Below are positions 59,858 through 64,000 of a stretch of DNA of 64,000 nucleotides, in pieces. A model generated the notes under the pieces. The model had not been told where the DNA came from. It made no database searches and saw only the letters and a program-made list of their open reading frames with translations. The DNA is from Paramecium pentaurelia (taxonomy: Eukaryota > Ciliophora > Oligohymenophorea > Peniculida > Parameciidae), in the NCBI GenBank assembly GCA_905183005.1, contig CAJJDO010000151.1:68978-132977 (forward strand), given 5' to 3'. A program made the position numbers and the translations under genes. How positions within the stretch are numbered: position 1 is the stretch's first letter; each line of letters opens with the position of its first letter.

Positions 59858-60340
59858 TCTTAAATCAAAAACATAAATAAAATTTACTTAACTTATTACC
59901 ATAATTTCAATTACGGATATAATTTTATTCTAATATAGTTTATTTTACAAAAAATAGTGAAGAGAAATTTAGAAGTTTAATAATAAGATTACATATAATG
60001 TTATTAAAGTATATTTAATATATATATATTCCAATATTATGTTATATGATTAATTGTTATGACAAATTATATAATAATAATTGAATTATATTATACCTAT
60101 TTCACATTCTTATAGAAATCTAAATAATTGATTTTTGTTTTCTTTCTGATTACTGATAAAATTGATAAATACAAAAATGCTACTTCATTTTACACTAATT
60201 TTATCAATTCATTCTTATTTTAATTAATTTTCTAATTTTGTAATTATGGACTTTGTAAATGAAAAGTATGCTGTCATACCAAAATCAATGAAGGTAAAAG
60301 TAATTCTTTAAGTGAGAGTGATGAAGAAATTCAAAAAAAT
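59858..60340. other. A+T-rich intergenic stretch
   Basis: Includes an ATG at 60246 and in-frame-looking residues just before the next gene (S-N-S-L-S-E-S-D-E-E-I-Q), which may belong to its first exon. Otherwise nothing seen. Confidence 0.35.
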
Positions 60341-62154
60341 ATGGCACCAGAGAGTAATTCTTTCATCGAAAGAGCTAAATTTTTGTTGTTAAAAGGATAA
60401 ATTTTCTAAAAAATATTTGTTTCAAAGAATATTCGAGAATCTTTATCTGATCCGAATGGCGCATTATAATTATTAGAAATAATTGCAAATTAATTACATT
60501 CATTACATGATGAAACATTAATAAAAGAATACATTAATGCTGTGAGTGAAATATTCAATAAAATCTAAGTATTAAGAATTAACATTTTTAGATCACTAAT
60601 TAATTAAAATAGTCTTATAGTGATATTTGCTTCAATATTTTTACAAAACAATATCAATAATATGAAATAATTAATTCTTGTGCAGAGATATTAAAATATT
60701 TAGATGACCTTGAGATTTATAAAGAAGGATTATATCTTGAGACTGATAATCAAATGTATCAAATACTAAAGATAATTGAAATATATTATCATAAATTTAC
60801 ACCTGAATTAAAAAAATAAGCTCATCTTTAAATAAAATCTAGCATGAAGCATAAAGATGAAAGAGTTCGTAAAATTATTTCAGAAATATTACTAAGTAAT
60901 CAATAATTATTAAAATCCATATTACGTGAATTTGATTGGATTGATAAATTTACTACATTAATTTATGATTCATCTAAAGATGTTAGAATGAGCTCAGCAA
61001 AATTATTTTTAGCTACATATGAACTGAATGAAGAAATTCATAAATCCAGATTATTACTTTTATTAGAAAATATAATTAAATAATTAGATTCAACTTAATT
61101 TGAGTTTTGCCAATCAATATCATAATATGTATTATTTAATCATAATATTTAGAGCTTAAATTAAGATAATTTGTAATCACTTTTGATTGAAAAAATTACT
61201 GAAATCATAAATCATAGTAATGAGAATGCATTTCGATTTTTAGAATCATTACATAAATATTATTCAATAATAAAATAATTTAATGAGAAGTACTCTATTT
61301 TCATTGATGAATTATTATTAAATTCTTTATAAATCCTTTCAGAAGATATGAGAAATTATGACATATTAAAGTGTTTGTCAAATTTATATTCTAGTTTATC
61401 CTAGGATATGTAATTTAAAGTAATTTAAAAATTATTTCTTAATTTTGAATTTAATTAACTAATATTTATTCCTTATTTATATGAAATTATTGAGAAAGCA
61501 ACATTAATAAATAAAAATAAAATTTGGCTGTAGTAACTTTAAACAATATATGAAATGTTTAAAAGAAATGTTTTTTAATATGAAACAAAAGGTTTGTGGA
61601 ATGAAATATCAAATATGATTGATATTATGAAAATAATATCTAGAATCTTATTTTTACAGAAGGATTTTCTACAATAATGTCTAAAAATGAGTCATATGGG
61701 TTCAAAATAAATTAGAGATAAAATAATGAATTTTTTGATTGAAAAAATTATAGAATTAGACTCTCTCGAAAGTAGAGATTAAATAATTCAAAATTATACA
61801 GGATTTATTAATCATTAAAATTACTAATTAAGATAATTATCAATAGAGTTCATCATTAAATTATGTTAATAAAGATCGAGAAAGTTCTTTATTTCAAACA
61901 ACTTAATAAATGTATTATAATTGTAGTACGATCCGGTTGCTTTAGTAAGAGCAAAGATTCCTAAATTGCTTTTTTAAATAAAATTACTATTTTGGAATGA
62001 TGAAAAAGAAATTCTTAGTAGAATTGTTTAAATCTTCTAGAATCTGATGAACGATAAGAAATTATACATTTAATAAGTACATACTTATATAATAAGATCT
62101 CCAAAGACTTTTGGGCCGAACTAACAAATATTTAATTTTCGAGTGCATAAATGA
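60341..62154 (+). CDS. Helical-repeat (HEAT-like) protein
   Basis: A 596-residue protein with one intron (60569-60591). It is made almost wholly of amphipathic helix pairs of about 35-40 residues, such as D-D-L-E-I-Y-K-E-G-L-Y-L-E and K-D-V-R-M-S-S-A-K-L-F-L-A, which suggests a HEAT/armadillo solenoid; D-x-V-R is common in HEAT repeats. A scaffold or phosphatase-regulatory role is possible but not assigned. Coding-like codons extend upstream of the chosen ATG to about 60280, so a first exon may be missing. The TGA at 62152 is 20 bp before the next ORF. Confidence 0.55.
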
Positions 62155-62174
62155 CAATAGAATAAAACTAGATT

Positions 62175-62434
62175 ATGGACGAAAGAGAACAATAAGAATA
62201 TGCAAATTTAAAAGTATAAAAAAATAATATTAGATGATTAAATAGTAATTGTTACTTAATCCTAAAAATATTAAAAATGAAGTCAGCAAATCCAGAAATC
62301 AAACTCCGACATAAAGATTACCACCATTAAATAAAAGATAAAATAATTTCTTGTAAGTTCCTAAAGGCCCTTAACCAAGAAAAACATCTGCTCAAAGAGT
62401 TATTTAATCAAAGTCTCCACAACCCTTTAAATGA
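62175..62434 (+). CDS. Small basic protein, or C-terminal exon of the preceding gene
   Basis: A 79-residue frame with one 20-nt intron (62214-62233). It starts M-D-E-R-E-Q-Q-E and becomes very basic with Pro, Lys, Arg and Ser (P-K-G-P-Q-P-R-K-T-S-A-Q-R). It may be a separate small gene, or the tail of the HEAT-like protein if a GTGC-starting intron ending at 62151-62171 is used. The basic disordered tail would suit microtubule or nucleic-acid contact. No family recognised. Confidence 0.4.
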
Positions 62435-62452
62435 TTTATTATATATTTTAAA

Positions 62453-63294
62453 ATGTTCACATTTAGAACAATTTACAAATTTACAAACAAAACAGTTGAT
62501 ACAGAGGCTCTGTTAAAGAAACTCTAGACAAAATCTTTAATCACTTTAACAAGAGACAATTATTAATTGAATATGGGTCTAATGATCCAAAGAGATATAA
62601 TATTTCTTCATTATACAGAGGAGGAAATGAAACTTAGAAAATTCAGATATTAATTAGGTAATCATTAAGGATACATGCTTAATAGAAAAAAGAAACAATT
62701 ATATTGCAAAATTGCCAAAAGAATTGCATGAGTACACTCATTTTACGGGGGATTAGAATGTTTTTGGAGACGATACACCAACCCATGTAAGATTAGTTGG
62801 GGATGTCCGTACAGTATTTTTAGAAAATAGCAAATTCTTTAAACATTGTGGTATAAATGCAATTTAATTCTTAGATCCAAATGAAAAAAATAATAAGTTG
62901 ATTTAATACAATTCTTTGCACACAGTATACTTATTGGTTAAATAAAATGGTATATGGGGTTTTCCAAATATCAACATTGAAGAAAAAGAAACTTTTTAGG
63001 AAACATAAACAAAATTATTCGAAAAGATGACATAAAATTCATGGCAAGTATTAATATATTATCATTTAGGTATACTACTTTAATAGAGACCCAAGATTAG
63101 TGACTGTTGATCCTAATCCTGATGAAAATGCAAAAATCAAAGGAATTAAAACAATCTATTTTTAAGCCAAACACTAATAAGGAAAAGTTTAGATTTTTGG
63201 ATATGATGATTGGGCTTGGGTTTCTAGACTGGAAATGAATAAATATCTAACAGAGAATGCTTATAACTAAGTTATCCATGCTTTAGATTTGTGA
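62453..63294 (+). CDS. Candidate mitochondrial ribosomal protein mL46 (NUDIX-like)
   Basis: A 263-residue protein with introns at 62658-62685 and 63048-63069. The N-terminus is basic with Phe, Thr and Lys and no acidic residue for the first 15, a plausible mitochondrial presequence. The middle has V-Y-L-L-V-K-Q-N-G-I-W-G-F-P then a helix E-T-F-Q-E-T-Q-T-K-L-F-E-K, which is the layout of the degenerate NUDIX fold in mL46 (G-x-W-x-F-P then a Nudix-like helix without the catalytic Glu pair). The C-terminus has W-A-W-V-S-R-L-E. A true NUDIX hydrolase is less likely because the E-x2-E-E motif is missing. Confidence 0.55.
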
Positions 63295-63368
63295 GTTTAT
63301 ATTTTAAAGTATATTAAGAGAATTTTATATTTTCTGTTTTAAATAAAGTAATTAAAACATAATATTAA

Positions 63369-63990
63369 TCAAATTTTAAACTTAGGTTTCAAAGACTTTT
63401 TTTTTGGAAATATTTCTCTATTCTCTTTATCACAACTAGGTTCTTGTAAAGAATAGCTTATATTTCTTAATGGTTATTTTGTAATCAATTCAATTGAATA
63501 ATTATGCCTTTTCTTTAAAGGAGAATTTGATAAAAAGTCTTCATTTATATTATTTGAGATTTATTTCAGCTTATTTTTCAGATCCTAATTTGTAGAACTT
63601 AATTTATGAATTGAAACTTAATTTTCTTAATGAACTAATTTTAATGCTTAAATTTCTTATGTATAACCATCTAATTTTTTTGCTAAAAACCTTTCAAATT
63701 AAAATAATTGCTTATTTATATTGCTCATCATCTAATTATAATCTATTTTCAAATTTATTTCTCTAATTACCCATGCACAAAGCTATTTATACTCTATTAT
63801 AACACTTTCAATGAAATTAGTGTTTGTGCATGATTTTTTTGATAAACAATTTTATTAAGAACCTCCACTAAAATGAAAATAAAACTAATTACTTGTAAGG
63901 CACTCTTAATGGAGTTATTGATTATTCTGATTTACAGGAGGCTCTATAATTATGAGAAATGTTTGAAATTGTGCTCATCATTGTCTTCAT
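63369..63990 (-). CDS. Hypothetical coiled-coil protein (198 residues)
   Basis: One intron (63868-63892) gives 199 codons from the ATG at 63990 to the TGA at 63369. The N-terminus is Ser/Thr-rich and basic, residues 75-150 form a coiled coil (F-L-A-K-K-L-D-G-Y-T-Q-E-I-Q-A), and the tail is basic with S-P and S-L-K-P sites. No family recognised. The start lies 10 bp from the window end, so a further upstream exon cannot be excluded. Confidence 0.5.
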
Positions 63991-64000
63991 ATTATTCGTT

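Noticed and set aside
1..64000. CRISPR arrays, insertion sequences, bacterial operons
   Set aside because: The genetic code, micro-introns, tRNAs and U5 snRNA show a ciliate nuclear genome; no spaced repeats or transposase genes were seen.

Overview
The window reads as a macronuclear chromosome segment of a ciliate, most likely a Paramecium. The sequence is extremely A+T-rich. Long reading frames appear only when TAA and TAG are read as glutamine and TGA is the sole stop. Introns are tiny (20-33 nt), start with GT (mostly GTA) and end in TAG, less often CAG or AAG. Standard-code ORFs therefore miss or truncate nearly every gene. All gene models here were built by eye by translating both strands with the ciliate code; most are confirmed by the intron-corrected length being a multiple of three.

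Left part (1-11.8 kb): the 5' part of a CSC1/OSCA-type channel gene, an HSF-type transcription factor caught inside an artificial 1.1-kb duplication, small ORFs, and a protein kinase flanked by two diverged copies of an unnamed multi-pass membrane protein family. 12-19 kb: a compact plus-strand run of flagellar/cytoskeletal genes (SF-assemblin, CFAP298, an EF-hand protein, a coiled-coil protein), a tRNA-Thr and a secreted protein. 19-26.5 kb: a third membrane-family member, split by a second artificial duplication, then PLK4-like kinase and a Myb-like protein in convergent orientation. 27-38 kb: a RING/IBR-like coiled-coil protein, a second HSF-type gene, tRNA-Arg, a coiled-coil protein, a PP1-docking protein, an LRR protein, an ankyrin protein and a Gln-rich protein. 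38.7-50 kb: the fourth membrane-family member, ribosomal protein eS25, a VIT/VWA protein, a Cache-domain membrane protein, an AGC kinase and a probably acylated coiled-coil protein. 50-64 kb: MOZART1, an EXO1/FEN1-type nuclease, a tandem paralogous pair, a degenerate amidotransferase-like protein, a broken gene, U5 snRNA, a C2H2 protein, a HEAT-like protein, a candidate mitochondrial mL46 and a coiled-coil protein.

Basal-body, centrosome and cilium functions are prominent (SF-assemblin, CFAP298, PLK4, MOZART1, EF-hand and coiled-coil proteins). This is not an operon: genes lie on both strands with separations from under 30 bp up to about 1 kb.

The most unusual content is a four-member family of multi-pass membrane proteins (6884-8451, 10164-11766, 19074-22108, 38720-40123) with a shared N-terminus, a shared W-x2-x-L-(P) linker and a cytosolic region that only faintly recalls sensor histidine kinases. 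Second is the set of introns ending in AAG, one of them inside the conserved ribosomal protein gene. The window also holds two assembly artefacts (perfect 1.1-kb direct repeats joined by one N) that will mislead automatic annotation.
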